Shown here: piece after piece, positions 1-8,599 of the stretch
How the letters are laid out: each line of letters opens with the position of its first letter
Numbering within the stretch: position 1 is the first letter of the stretch
Source: Frankia sp. AgB32
Lineage (GTDB): Bacteria; Actinomycetota; Actinomycetes; Frankiales; Frankiaceae
Direction of reading: 5' to 3'
Length of the DNA stretch: 64,000 nucleotides
Assembly: GCF_023243045.1 (NCBI RefSeq)
Contig: NZ_JALKFX010000013.1
Coordinates: 1 to 64,000, forward strand
Notes under the pieces: model-generated
The model's database searches: none
What the model saw: the letters and a program-made list of their open reading frames with translations, nothing else
What the model was told of the DNA's origin: nothing
Translations under genes and position numbers: made by a program

Positions 1-94
1 GGGGGACGATTTTGGCAAGCACGCCGAGCGAAATACGATCGGTGAGCCGCTCGTTTTCAACGGCTGGCAGTTCAACTACCTGACGAAGACGCAC
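1..94 (-). CDS. IS4-family transposase, N-terminal fragment cut by the window edge
   Basis: Read on the minus strand from a GTG at 94-92, the frame gives Val-Arg-Leu-Arg-Gln-Val-Val-Glu, then ENERLTDRISLGVLAKIVP. This matches the N-terminal domain of IS4-type DDE transposases (the Insert_transpos4-like region), which typically reads LTDRIALGVL followed by a Phe/Val-Pro. The catalytic domain lies outside the window, so activity cannot be judged. The start is chosen because the family begins about 20 residues before the LTDR motif. A GTG directly upstream at 97-95 is an equal alternative. Confidence 0.65.
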   Translation of the reverse strand, partial: MRLRQVVELPAVENERLTDRISLGVLAKIVP

Positions 95-269
95 CACGGC
101 AGGATTCTATCTTCTTGCCGGCCGAAATCGCGACAGGATCCATCCGTCGCCCACTGATCGACGTTGAGGAACTCTCCTGGATGCCGTGTTCGAAAGTTGA
201 CCGGAAAGGGATCGGGTGTTGGCGTGTCGGGATGGACGAACACCCCTCCTCCTTAACCGAGTGGCATTG
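1..269 (-). mobile_element. IS4-type insertion sequence, partial, inserted in a group II intron ORF
   Basis: The maturase reading frame (minus strand) keeps its family pattern up to Trp-Leu-Ile-Ala at about 270 and then becomes unrelated. From 269 downward the minus strand reads CAATGCCACTCGGTTAAG, which resembles the terminal repeats I recall for actinobacterial IS4-type elements. The transposase start follows about 175 nt later. The element runs off the left edge, so its other end and its target duplication cannot be seen. The exact boundary base is inferred. Confidence 0.6.
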
Positions 270-872
270 TGCTATAAGCCAGCGCCGCACGTACAGCACG
301 ATCCACTTCTGGTCGGTGTTTGCCTCCACCGCCTTGACGATGAGGCTGTGCGGGACGCTGTCGAAGAACTTCTCCACGTCCAGGTCGAGGACCCAATCGT
401 GTTTCCAGCAGCGTGCCCGGCACTTTGCCACCGCGTCGATTGCCGACCGGCCCACCCGGTATCCATCCGAATCCACGTGGAAGATCTCCTCCGTACGTTT
501 CCCCAGATGCCGAGCGACCACTGTCTGTGCGATCCTGTCCGCGATGGTGGGCACCCCGAGCATACGGATGCCCCGACCTCCATCTTTGGGTATTGGCACC
601 GCTCGCACCGGGCTCGGGAAGTACGACCCTGAACTCATCCGATTCCAGATCCGGTAGAGCTGGCCCTTCAGATCCTTCTCGAACTCCGCCAGAGAAACCC
701 CGTCCACGCCCGGAGCCCCCTTGTTAGCTCTGACCTTCTGGTATGCCTCCCACACTTCCCACTTTGAGATCTCAAACGGTTTCTCGTTCCGCTGTGGTCT
801 GCCCACCCGATCCCTCCCGGGAATCCTCCCGGTTGCCCGAACGAACCAACCTGGACGGTCCGGCCCCTTCAC
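270..872 (-). pseudogene. ltrA: group II intron reverse transcriptase/maturase, truncated by the IS
   Basis: The protein reads KVRANKGAPGVDGVSL (RT-0/RT-1), PVRAVPIPKDGGRGIRMLGVPTIADRIAQ (RT-2) and DLDVEKFFDSVPHSLI (RT-3, with the first catalytic Asp), as in LtrA-type maturases. After RYVRRWLIA the frame runs into the IS4-type element. The YADD catalytic motif, thumb, maturase X and DNA-binding domains are therefore missing, and the gene product must be inactive. The start at 872 is uncertain, because maturase ORFs begin inside intron domain IV and the first 30 residues are not conserved. The 3' remainder presumably lies beyond the IS, outside the window. Confidence 0.85.
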
Positions 873-1400
873 TCCATCCCGATTACCGGGATTTCAACGC
901 TAGTATGGGCCAGTCCGACTGCACGCCCCGCGACGCTACTCGACGTCTCACGGTTTCTGCCGCTTGACGGCTTCGCTCTCATCCCAGATATTTCGGGACA
1001 GTGTCGGGGCATGCCCTCCCACGTTCCGCATGGAAGCCGCAGACCGGGCTCGTGCCGCCATTCACACCGGGCACCGTCTGGCCAGTAAACGGGTATCCGC
1101 CAGACTCATCCCAGAACACGCTCTACATTCCGGTTTTGATGCCAGCTGCACATTTCGATGCTTCAACAGCGGAGAGCTGAGCTCACCTTCCCGGTCCCCA
1201 GCTGACGCATCACGTGCGCCTTTTCCTCAACGCTCACCACGACAGTCTTCAGCTAACGCAGCTTGAGGTGCTTTGAAACCTCCCCCCGCAGGGCGGTTCC
1301 GGAGGGCCACAAATCCTCCATCTTCCATGCAGTTACACGTCTTCGCAGGAACAGCCGACCTACCCTACGCGGCCAACCCACTCAACGTTCGTGGTACACA
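873..1400 (-). ncRNA. 5' part of the group II intron RNA (domains I-IV), boundaries approximate
   Basis: This stretch lies between the maturase start and the point near 1400 where the IS3 orfA frame is interrupted. On the minus strand it has no long frame of its own but contains stem-forming segments such as TCTGGCGGATACCCG facing CTGGCCAGACGG, as in intron domain I. The 5' splice site is not certain. A GTGTA sequence exactly at the break in orfA (about 1400) is the best candidate for the usual GUGYG start. Domains V and VI would lie past the maturase, outside the window. Confidence 0.45.
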
Positions 1401-1784
1401 GAGCGCGCGTGCTTTTCCCATAATATCCAGCGCGGTCTCGGTCGTCGCGAGCCTGGATTTCAACCGATCATTCTCGCGGCGCAGCTTCTCCAACTCGATC
1501 TGCTCCGCCGACTTCCCGGGCTTCTTCTCCGGAACGCGAGCCACGGCACCTGCTCTTCCCAGGGCCCCCGCGTCACGGGCCCGAGTCCACTCCACCACAT
1601 GCGAGGAGAACAAACCCTCCCGACGCAGGACCGCGCCTTTCTCTCCATGCGGAGCGTTCTCGTACTCCGCGACGATCCGCAGCTTGTACGCCGTCGTGAA
1701 CACCCGCCGCGACGGACGCGGCGCCGGATCACGCGACGGCGACGACCCGCCCGGACTCTCCTGCGACTCAGACTCCACGAACAC
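1401..1784 (-). pseudogene. IS3-family transposase OrfA (HTH), interrupted by the intron
   Basis: The minus-strand frame encodes RRVFTTAYKLRIVAEYENA, the helix-turn-helix of IS3-family OrfA proteins. It is followed by VVEWTRARDAG and a coiled, charged helix (EQIELEKLRRENDRLKSRLATTETALDIMGKA) that ends just before the usual C-terminus of such proteins. Homology stops at residue 128, where the intron begins, and the OrfB integrase is absent from the window. The GTG at 1784 is the first in-frame start. The element was evidently intact before the intron arrived. Confidence 0.8.
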
Positions 1785-1977
1785 AAGGATCTCCGATCAC
1801 CCCTCCGAAGCCAACCCGCACCCGCTGGGGTGTCTCACACGAGTCTGACAGGGAGGGGCCCACCCCGAGCGGTTCGCCCGCCGGCCACGACCACCCCGCC
1901 TACCCAAGACCGTGTGGATCAACCAGCCCATTCCAAGCCAACCGAGCGACGACCAACTGTCGCAGTTGACTTGACAA

Positions 1978-2280
1978 CTAGCGAAACTCCCGCATCATCT
2001 GATCAAGCTCTCGCTGACTCCACTCCCGCTCCTGCTCCGCTGCCAGACGGTTCACCACCTCATTGCGGTCGCGGGACTGCCAGGCGCGGCTGAACGAGCC
2101 ATCCCAGTCGACCGGACGCAGCGGCAGGCGGCCCCCGGACCGCGGGTCCGCGGAACTGCCTTGCGACGGATTGGCCGACTCCGGATCAGTGCCGGCACGG
2201 GAGTCCGACGCAGGCACGGCGGCGTCCTGGTCGACGTCAGGGGCCTTCTCGGGGCCGGGGTCGGTCGGGGCATTGGACAC
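1978..2280 (-). CDS. hypothetical protein, last gene of the restriction/kinase strand
   Basis: A 100-residue acidic, Pro/Asp/Ser-rich protein that I do not recognise. It starts VSNAPTDPGPEKAPDVDQDAA and ends in a charged helix (RDRNEVVNRLAAEQEREWSQRELDQMMREFR). The GTG at 2280 is chosen because AGGGAGG lies 6 nt upstream, and an ATG 14 codons further up has no such site. No membrane segment or signal peptide is visible. The N-terminal half looks disordered and the C-terminal helix could be a docking segment. It lies 155 nt after the kinase gene on the same strand and may be co-transcribed with it. Confidence 0.6.
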   Translation of the reverse strand: MSNAPTDPGPEKAPDVDQDAAVPASDSRAGTDPESANPSQGSSADPRSGGRLPLRPVDWDGSFSRAWQSRDRNEVVNRLAAEQEREWSQRELDQMMREFR

Positions 2281-2435
2281 GGTGATCCTCCCTGTGGCTG
2301 GCACCGCCGGTAATGATCCCACTGCATCCGGTTCGCCGGGCCGCCGAGGGTAGACCCAGCACGGCAGCCCGTCCTGCCTGGGAAGGCATGTCGGCCGACG
2401 GCGCCGTCATCGGGTTGTTGTGGAGCCAAGGTCCG

Positions 2436-4151
2436 CTATGTGGCGTGATGGGCTGCACCGAGCTTTTCGATGATCTTGTCTAGGTTCTGGAGTTCGCCGG
2501 AAGCGCCCGAGCCGTGGGTCGCCGCCAGGGCGTTGCGGAGGGCTTTGAAGGCGGTCAGCGCGGCTGCGGTCCTGCCGGTGGCGGCGAGCATGAAAGCGGC
2601 GGTGCGGCGTGCTTCCAGAATGCGAAGGGGTTCGTCCTTCGCCGTGTCGGCGTTGTCGAGGTAGGCGCGGAGGCGGTCGAGGGCCTTCTCGGGGGCGCCG
2701 ATGCGGGCGTAGGCGAGGCCGGCGTAGTAGGCGCAGTCGAGCACCCACGGATTGCTGGGCTCGACGTGGTAGCGAAGATAGTCGGCGCGCACGGCATCGT
2801 TGAGGGCGGCGGCCCGGGTGAACCTGTCGGCCAGGTAGAGCGTCTCGGCCAGGGCGCGGCGCAGGTCGAGGCCGCGGGGTGGATCCGCCGCGCCGGCGGC
2901 GACGGCCGCCTCGAGCAGGTCGATGGCCTCCGCCGGCCGGTCCGCGTCGACGAGCGTCGCGACCTGGACGAGTAGCCGGTCGACCGCCGCGTTGGACAGC
3001 CGCGCGGCGGCGGCCGGTGCCGAGCGGTCCAGCTCGATGGCCGGCGGTCCTGCCTCCGGCGGAATGCCGGCCACGGCTGCGTCTAAGACGGCGGTGCCGG
3101 GGTGTGCCGCCCAGGCGCCAGCGCCCGCCGCGGTGGTTCGGCGCGGCACGACGAGCAGCGGGTGGCGAAACGGCTGCGTCGGGTCGAGCCCGTCGCCGGC
3201 GGGCGTCGCGGGCGGGGCTGCGGCCCACCGGGCGAGGGCCTGGTAGGCATCCACCGCCGTGGGACGGGTCCGGCTGTCCTTGGCGAGCATCGCGTGGACG
3301 AGTTCGGCCAGCTCGGTGGGCACGTCCGGCCGTAGCGCGCCGACCCGCGGCGGGTCGGCTTTGACGTGCAGCTCGCGCAGCGACACACCACTGCCGGTCA
3401 GGTAGAAGACCCGCTCGCCGGTGAGCAGGCCGAACAGCAGGCAGCCAAGGGAGTAGAGGTCGGACGCGGGCGTGATGACGCTGCCGAGGTGCTGTTCGGG
3501 CGACATGTACTCCGGCGTGCCGATGGTGTGGTCGACCTGGGTGAGCCGGGGCGGGGCGTCGGCGCCGCGCAGGATCGCGATGCCGAAGTCGAGGACCTTC
3601 ACGAACCCGCCGGGCACGAGAACGAGATTGTCCGGCTTGATGTCGCGGTGGACGACGTCCACGGCGTGGACGCTGGCCAGGACCGCGGCCACCTGGGCGC
3701 CGATGCCCGCCGCACGGGCGATGGCCAATGGCGCGTCGTCGTAGTCGGTGTCCTCGATGAGCTGGTGCACGGTCGATCCGCGCAGCAGCTGCATGACGAG
3801 CCACACCCGGCGGCTGCCGTCAGGGAACGTGTGGACGCCCGTGTCGAAGACCGCGGGGATGCCCGGATGCTCCAGGCTGGCGGTGGTGCGGATCTCTCGC
3901 AGGAACCGCTTCTCGTTGATCGCCCGCTGTTCCTCGAACGCGATCCGCTCGGCGCTGCCCGGCGGGCCGGGCGGGTTGCCTGCCGGCCGGAGCAGCTTGA
4001 TGGCGACCTGGCGGTCGAGGCGCTCGTCGTAGCCGTAGGACACCTCGGACATGCCGCCGCTGCCAAGCAGGCCGTCGATCCGGTACCGGCCGGCGAGCCG
4101 GATCCGGTTATCCAGCGGGCCGCCGTTGGCGGTCGTGTGCGGGTCAGTCAC
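2436..4151 (-). CDS. Hanks-type Ser/Thr protein kinase with C-terminal TPR-like region
   Basis: Residues 20-290 form a kinase domain: Gly loop LGSGGMSEV (29-37), invariant Lys52 in VAIKLL, catalytic loop HRDIKPDN (168-175), DFG (188-190) and an APE-like SPE (217-219). All key residues are present, so it should phosphorylate Ser/Thr. Residues 390-571 are helical repeats of TPR type (AIDLLEAAVAAG, AYYAGLAYARIG, RTAAFMLAATGRTAAALTAF). No transmembrane segment or PASTA domain is seen, so it is probably cytoplasmic. The GTG start has GGGGGA 4 nt upstream. It follows hsdR by 87 nt on the same strand. This suggests co-transcription with the restriction operon, but a separate role cannot be excluded. 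Confidence 0.9.
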   Translation of the reverse strand: MTDPHTTANGGPLDNRIRLAGRYRIDGLLGSGGMSEVSYGYDERLDRQVAIKLLRPAGNPPGPPGSAERIAFEEQRAINEKRFLREIRTTASLEHPGIPAVFDTGVHTFPDGSRRVWLVMQLLRGSTVHQLIEDTDYDDAPLAIARAAGIGAQVAAVLASVHAVDVVHRDIKPDNLVLVPGGFVKVLDFGIAILRGADAPPRLTQVDHTIGTPEYMSPEQHLGSVITPASDLYSLGCLLFGLLTGERVFYLTGSGVSLRELHVKADPPRVGALRPDVPTELAELVHAMLAKDSRTRPTAVDAYQALARWAAAPPATPAGDGLDPTQPFRHPLLVVPRRTTAAGAGAWAAHPGTAVLDAAVAGIPPEAGPPAIELDRSAPAAAARLSNAAVDRLLVQVATLVDADRPAEAIDLLEAAVAAGAADPPRGLDLRRALAETLYLADRFTRAAALNDAVRADYLRYHVEPSNPWVLDCAYYAGLAYARIGAPEKALDRLRAYLDNADTAKDEPLRILEARRTAAFMLAATGRTAAALTAFKALRNALAATHGSGASGELQNLDKIIEKLGAAHHAT

Positions 4152-4238
4152 GTCTTCCCCCGTGCCGAAGGAACTGCCGGAGGTCCGAAATATCCCCCGT
4201 GCTTTCTTCTACCAGTGCCGGTTGGTGGTGGGAGCGCG

Positions 4239-7200
4239 TCAGGTGGTTTCGCGGAGCATTTCGGCGCGCAGTCGGGCCAGGGCCTCGTCGCGGGCCGGGT
4301 CGGTGATGATCCGGTAGGCGCGCTTGCGGGCGGCCTCCTTGACGGCCTGCTGGAAGTCCTGGTTGTCGAAGTAGAGCTTCATGAAGTCCTCGTTCTTCCC
4401 GGCGTTCTCCGCGACGATGTCGTCGAGGCGGCCGTCGGCGACCTGGCCGAAGCGCGCCTCGTCGTTCATCAGCGCGACCTGCTGCATCTGGGTGTTCTCG
4501 ACCAGGCTGGCGACCTGCTGGAAGAGCAGGATCTGGTCGGAGGTGCCCAGGCTCAGGCCGAAACGCTCGTTCAGGTCGGTGATGACGTCCGCGAGCCGGA
4601 CCGTCTCCGGTTCGATGTAGCCGCCGCCGTCGGCGGCGTGGCCGCGGACGACTTGGTCGCCGGACGGTGCGAGCGACACGTCATGGTGACCGGTGAACTC
4701 AAGCCGGTAGTGCGACAGATCGGCGTCGCCGATGTCGACAGCCGTCGCGGCCCGGCCCGGCAGGCGGCGCAGCAGGATCCGGCCGTACTGGTAGAGCCGT
4801 TCGAGTGTCGCGTCGCCCCAGTCGATGACCTGTGCGAGCAGGCTGTAGGCCCGGCAGTATTTCTGCAGCGCGTCGCGGAACTCCTCCTGCTCCGCCACGG
4901 TCGGCAGCGCCTTGAAACGGTCGATCGCGGGGTCGAGCAGGCGGTGCAGCTCGGCGTGCAGCTTGTTCTCCGCAGCCTTGGGCATCCGGTCCGGGTCGGC
5001 TGACCCGAGCACCCGCATGAACGCCTCCAGCTCGGCGACGTCCAGGATCTGGAAGTCCATCACCTCCTGCTGCTTGCGGTAGAGCAGGTTCGCGTCGGGC
5101 TGCTCGGTGAGCGTGCTCTCGAACCAGGGCTTGAACGAGTTCTGGATGTCCTCGGCGGCGTTGACGAAATCGACGATCCGCACGTCGTCCTGGGATTTCA
5201 ACGGGTGGGTCCGGTTCAGCCTGGAGAGGGTCTGGACGGCGGCGACGCCGGTCAGCGGCTTGTCGACGTACATCGCGCACAGCAGCGGCTGGTCGAAGCC
5301 GGTCTGGTACTTGTCGGCGACGACGAGGATCCGGTACTCCTCCTGGTTGCGCGCCGCCGCGTCGGGGTCGTCAGCCTTCGTGTAACCGAACCGTTCCGGG
5401 AGCCGACCCTCCGGAAAGCCGTTGATTTTCGACTCGGTGAACTCGTGGCCGCTCTCCTCGTCGGTCAGCGAACCGGAGAACGCGACCAGCGGGCGGCAGT
5501 TCGCCAGACCCTTGTCATCGACGTACCGGCGGATCGCCTGGTACAGGTTGAGCGCCTGCTGCCGGCTGTCGGTGACGACCATCGCCTTCGCCCGGCCGCC
5601 GAGGCGGCCGGCGATGTTCGTGTGGAAGTCCTCGACGATCAGCTTCGCCTTCTGCGCCGCCGACTCCGGATGCGCCTCGACGAGCTGGACGAGCTTGCGC
5701 CGCGCCTTCTTCGTCTCGACCTCCGGGTTGGAGATCTCCGAGTCCTGCTGCGCGACGGCGTCGCTGGACAGCCGCCACATCGCGTCGTAGGTCAGGTAGT
5801 TCGCCAGGACGTCGAGGATGTAGCCCTCGTCGATCGCCTGCTGCATCGAGTACACGTGGAACGGCACATACAGCGGCTTGCCGTCCTCGTCCAGACGGTC
5901 CGGGTCGAGGGTGCCGAAAAGCTTCAGCGTGGCGGACGTGGGAGTGGCGGTGAAGGCGAAGTACGACAGGTTCGGCTGCCTGCCGCGGACCCGGGTCAGG
6001 TAGGTCGCCTCGTCCTCGTCGGGCTCCCGCTGCGCCTTCGAGCCGATCGCCTGCTTGAGCTTCGTGGCCTGCTCACCGGTCTGCGACGTGTGCGCCTCAT
6101 CGATGATCACCGCGTAGCGCTTCGAGCCCAGGCCCTTGCCCGCGACCTTGTCGAGGATGAACGGGTACTTCTCCAGCGTCGAAATGATGATCTGCGACGT
6201 CGAGTCCGTCAACGCGGCCGCGAGCTGGCTCGAATCCTCGTCGATCTTCTTGACGACCCCGGGCGTGTGGTCGAACTGGTAGATCGTGTTCTGGAGCTGC
6301 TGGTCGAGCACGAGCCGGTCGGTGATGACGACGACCTTGTCGAACACCTTCTGGTTGTCCACGTCGAACAGGGTCGACAGGCGATGCGCCAGCCAGGCGA
6401 TCGTATTCGACTTGCCCGAGCCGGCGGAGTGCTGCACCAAGTAGTCCTGGCCGGCGCCCTGCTCCTGGGCATGGCGGACCATCGCCTGGACGGCGTGCCA
6501 CTGGTGGTAGCGCGGGAAGATCCGTCCCCGCTCGTGGACGCTCCGCTTCGAGCCCTTCTTCTGGTCCTTGGCGTCGACGTGCACGAACCGCTGCAGCATC
6601 TCCAGCCAGTTGTGCCGGCTCCAGACCTCCTCCCACAGGTAGGCGACCCGATAGGAGCCCTCCCTGGCCTCCGGGTTGCCGGCGGCCCCCGACTCCCCCG
6701 GGCCGTTCGTGCCCAGATTGAACGGCAGGAACCGGGTGTCGGGGCCCGTCAGCCGGGTCGTGACGAACGCCCTGTCCGGATCGACGGCAAAGTGCACCAG
6801 GGCACGCTTCGCGAAGAACAGCTCCTTCGGATCCCGCCGCCGGTACTGCGCGACCGCGTCCTCGGCCGTCTGCCCGGTCATTCCGTTCTTCAGCTCGATG
6901 GACGCCACCGGCAACCCGTTCACGAACAACGCCAGGTCGACGGACTCGTTCGGATTCTTCGCGCTGAAACGAAGCTGCCGGGCCACGGTCAGAACGTTGG
7001 CGTCGTACTCCTTGAGCGCGTCGACCGCCAGCGTGTGCCCAGGCCGGAAGTACGCCAGCTCAATCTGCACCCCCCGATCCCGCACCCCCTGCCGCAGAAC
7101 GTCCAGCACCCCCCGCTCGTCGATCTGTGCCGCCACCCGCTGGCAGAATTGCCCGTGCGCAAGCTCCTTGGAACCGTAGAGCGCAACAAGCCGATCCCAG

Positions 7201-7364
7201 CTCTTCTGCTGCGTCGCCCCGATAAACCGAACCAGCTCAGCAGTATCCAGCCCAAGCCCAGCATCAAACCCAAACGTGGGCTGCCCCGCCTCCCACCCAT
7301 GACCATGCAGTTCCTGCTCGACCCGAGCCTCAAAGGCATGCTCCGTATGCATCCCCGGCGTCAT
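4239..7364 (-). CDS. hsdR: type I restriction endonuclease subunit R (HsdR)
   Basis: The 1041-residue protein has the full HsdR layout. The N-terminal PD-(D/E)XK-type nuclease shows NESVDLALFVNGLPVASIELKNG. Motor lobe 1 has Walker A SAGSGKSN near residue 315, DEAH in IIDEAHTSQTG near 420 and the FAFTATPT motif III. Lobe 2 has KYQTGFDQPLLCAMYVDKPL and QTLSRLNRTHP. It acts as ATP-dependent translocase and nuclease in the HsdR2M2S complex. The ATG start overlaps the hsdS stop by 4 nt (ATGA), which fixes the start and implies translational coupling. Length and motifs are normal for the family, so the subunit looks functional. Confidence 0.96.
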   Translation of the reverse strand: MTPGMHTEHAFEARVEQELHGHGWEAGQPTFGFDAGLGLDTAELVRFIGATQQKSWDRLVALYGSKELAHGQFCQRVAAQIDERGVLDVLRQGVRDRGVQIELAYFRPGHTLAVDALKEYDANVLTVARQLRFSAKNPNESVDLALFVNGLPVASIELKNGMTGQTAEDAVAQYRRRDPKELFFAKRALVHFAVDPDRAFVTTRLTGPDTRFLPFNLGTNGPGESGAAGNPEAREGSYRVAYLWEEVWSRHNWLEMLQRFVHVDAKDQKKGSKRSVHERGRIFPRYHQWHAVQAMVRHAQEQGAGQDYLVQHSAGSGKSNTIAWLAHRLSTLFDVDNQKVFDKVVVITDRLVLDQQLQNTIYQFDHTPGVVKKIDEDSSQLAAALTDSTSQIIISTLEKYPFILDKVAGKGLGSKRYAVIIDEAHTSQTGEQATKLKQAIGSKAQREPDEDEATYLTRVRGRQPNLSYFAFTATPTSATLKLFGTLDPDRLDEDGKPLYVPFHVYSMQQAIDEGYILDVLANYLTYDAMWRLSSDAVAQQDSEISNPEVETKKARRKLVQLVEAHPESAAQKAKLIVEDFHTNIAGRLGGRAKAMVVTDSRQQALNLYQAIRRYVDDKGLANCRPLVAFSGSLTDEESGHEFTESKINGFPEGRLPERFGYTKADDPDAAARNQEEYRILVVADKYQTGFDQPLLCAMYVDKPLTGVAAVQTLSRLNRTHPLKSQDDVRIVDFVNAAEDIQNSFKPWFESTLTEQPDANLLYRKQQEVMDFQILDVAELEAFMRVLGSADPDRMPKAAENKLHAELHRLLDPAIDRFKALPTVAEQEEFRDALQKYCRAYSLLAQVIDWGDATLERLYQYGRILLRRLPGRAATAVDIGDADLSHYRLEFTGHHDVSLAPSGDQVVRGHAADGGGYIEPETVRLADVITDLNERFGLSLGTSDQILLFQQVASLVENTQMQQVALMNDEARFGQVADGRLDDIVAENAGKNEDFMKLYFDNQDFQQAVKEAARKRAYRIITDPARDEALARLRAEMLRETT

Positions 7365-8599
7365 GCGGCTCCGTCCAGTTCACGCCCGGTCGCGACTTCG
7401 AGCCGCCCAGTCACCGCAGCCGCGATTACCGCTTGACGGCGCTCCGCAAGAGCAGCTATCTGATTGAAGAGCCGCGCGTTCAACTCACTCACCGCTTTGA
7501 GTCGACCATCAATCCTCTTGACAAGCTCACGCTGTGTCGGCAGGTCCGGCAGCGGCACACGGAAGTCACGAATCTTGCTGCTGCTTGTTGATGCGAGGTT
7601 TGTAGTCTTGTTGCCAGTGCTTTCGAAGTACCGTCGCGCTCGCGATGCCCGCGTGAGCAACGCCAGGTACTCAGGCTCTATCACACGAAGGTCCGGCCGC
7701 ACGGCGAAGACATGATTCTGATGTAGGCACTCCGAAATCTCTCCGCGCCAAACAGTCCCACGACCGAGCTTGTCAAGATCTCCACCCTCTGTCATCAGGA
7801 CGTCTCCGATCTGCAGGCGCGATGTGGCCACGGTCTTACGCGGTACCGTGATCTCAGCGACCTCACTAAGATCGACATAGCCAACCTGCACATTGGCGAC
7901 CCGCAAGTACGGCAGCGTGACGACGTCGCCGTCGTTCTGACGTCCGCTGTCAACTGTCACGCCGGTCTGGACGAAGGCCAAGTACCCAAGGCGGACAGTC
8001 GGGACGAAGCCTGGTCGACCGATATACTCGTCGATCAAACTCAGAGTCAGCTCATCAAGCAGTTCCCGCTGTCGAAGGCGCTGCGAGACGAGTCGACCGA
8101 TGCGGGCGGTCTCGGCGTCGAGGAAGTCGGCGATGCGGCGCTGCTCGTCGAGTGGCGGTCGAGAGAACTGGAGGTTCCCGACCTGTTCGGCATTCAGGTT
8201 CGCCTGAGTGTTACTTCGCGCCTGCTCGATGAGGCGCGGTCGCAGCGCGACTAGCGCATAGCGAAGGAACCGTGAGTCAGTATTGCCATCGACTCGAAGG
8301 CCAAGAATCGCCTGGTTCCAGGCCGCCGGAACTTCCAGCCACGCAGTATGCCCGAGACTGGCGTACATGCTGAAAAGGATCGTCCCAGGCTCACCGATCT
8401 TCAGCCGCGATGCGCGTATGCCATCGGCAGATACACGCCGTGTGGTGGTGATGACCGAGTCAACGGACGACATGTCCCCGATCGCTACCCAGGCATAGCC
8501 GCTGTCACCATCGGACCAATAACTGGGCTCGTCGACGGACGGTGTGCCACCTGCCGTGAACTGAGCGACTCTTTTGAGCGCAACCGTCGACCAGGTCAC
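7361..8599 (-). CDS. hsdS: type I restriction specificity subunit S (HsdS)
   Basis: The 412-residue protein starts VTWSTVALKRVAQFTAGGTPSVDEP at a GTG that overlaps the hsdM stop (GTGA). It has two target-recognition domains. The first ends at QVGNLQFSRPPLDEQRRIADFLDAETARI, followed by a conserved helix. The second is of the LGYLAFVQTGVTVDSG type and ends at LPDLPTQRELVKRIDGRLKAVSELN and a second helix, as in bipartite HsdS proteins. It sets the recognition sequence of both the methylase and the nuclease. The open frame continues far upstream through hsdM in another register, but only this part has family similarity. Confidence 0.95.
   Translation of the reverse strand: MTWSTVALKRVAQFTAGGTPSVDEPSYWSDGDSGYAWVAIGDMSSVDSVITTTRRVSADGIRASRLKIGEPGTILFSMYASLGHTAWLEVPAAWNQAILGLRVDGNTDSRFLRYALVALRPRLIEQARSNTQANLNAEQVGNLQFSRPPLDEQRRIADFLDAETARIGRLVSQRLRQRELLDELTLSLIDEYIGRPGFVPTVRLGYLAFVQTGVTVDSGRQNDGDVVTLPYLRVANVQVGYVDLSEVAEITVPRKTVATSRLQIGDVLMTEGGDLDKLGRGTVWRGEISECLHQNHVFAVRPDLRVIEPEYLALLTRASRARRYFESTGNKTTNLASTSSSKIRDFRVPLPDLPTQRELVKRIDGRLKAVSELNARLFNQIAALAERRQAVIAAAVTGRLEVATGRELDGAA

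Noticed and set aside
5205-7436. A 743-codon plus-strand frame opposite hsdR
   Set aside because: Antisense shadow with no motifs, while hsdR on the other strand has all family motifs and an overlap with hsdS.
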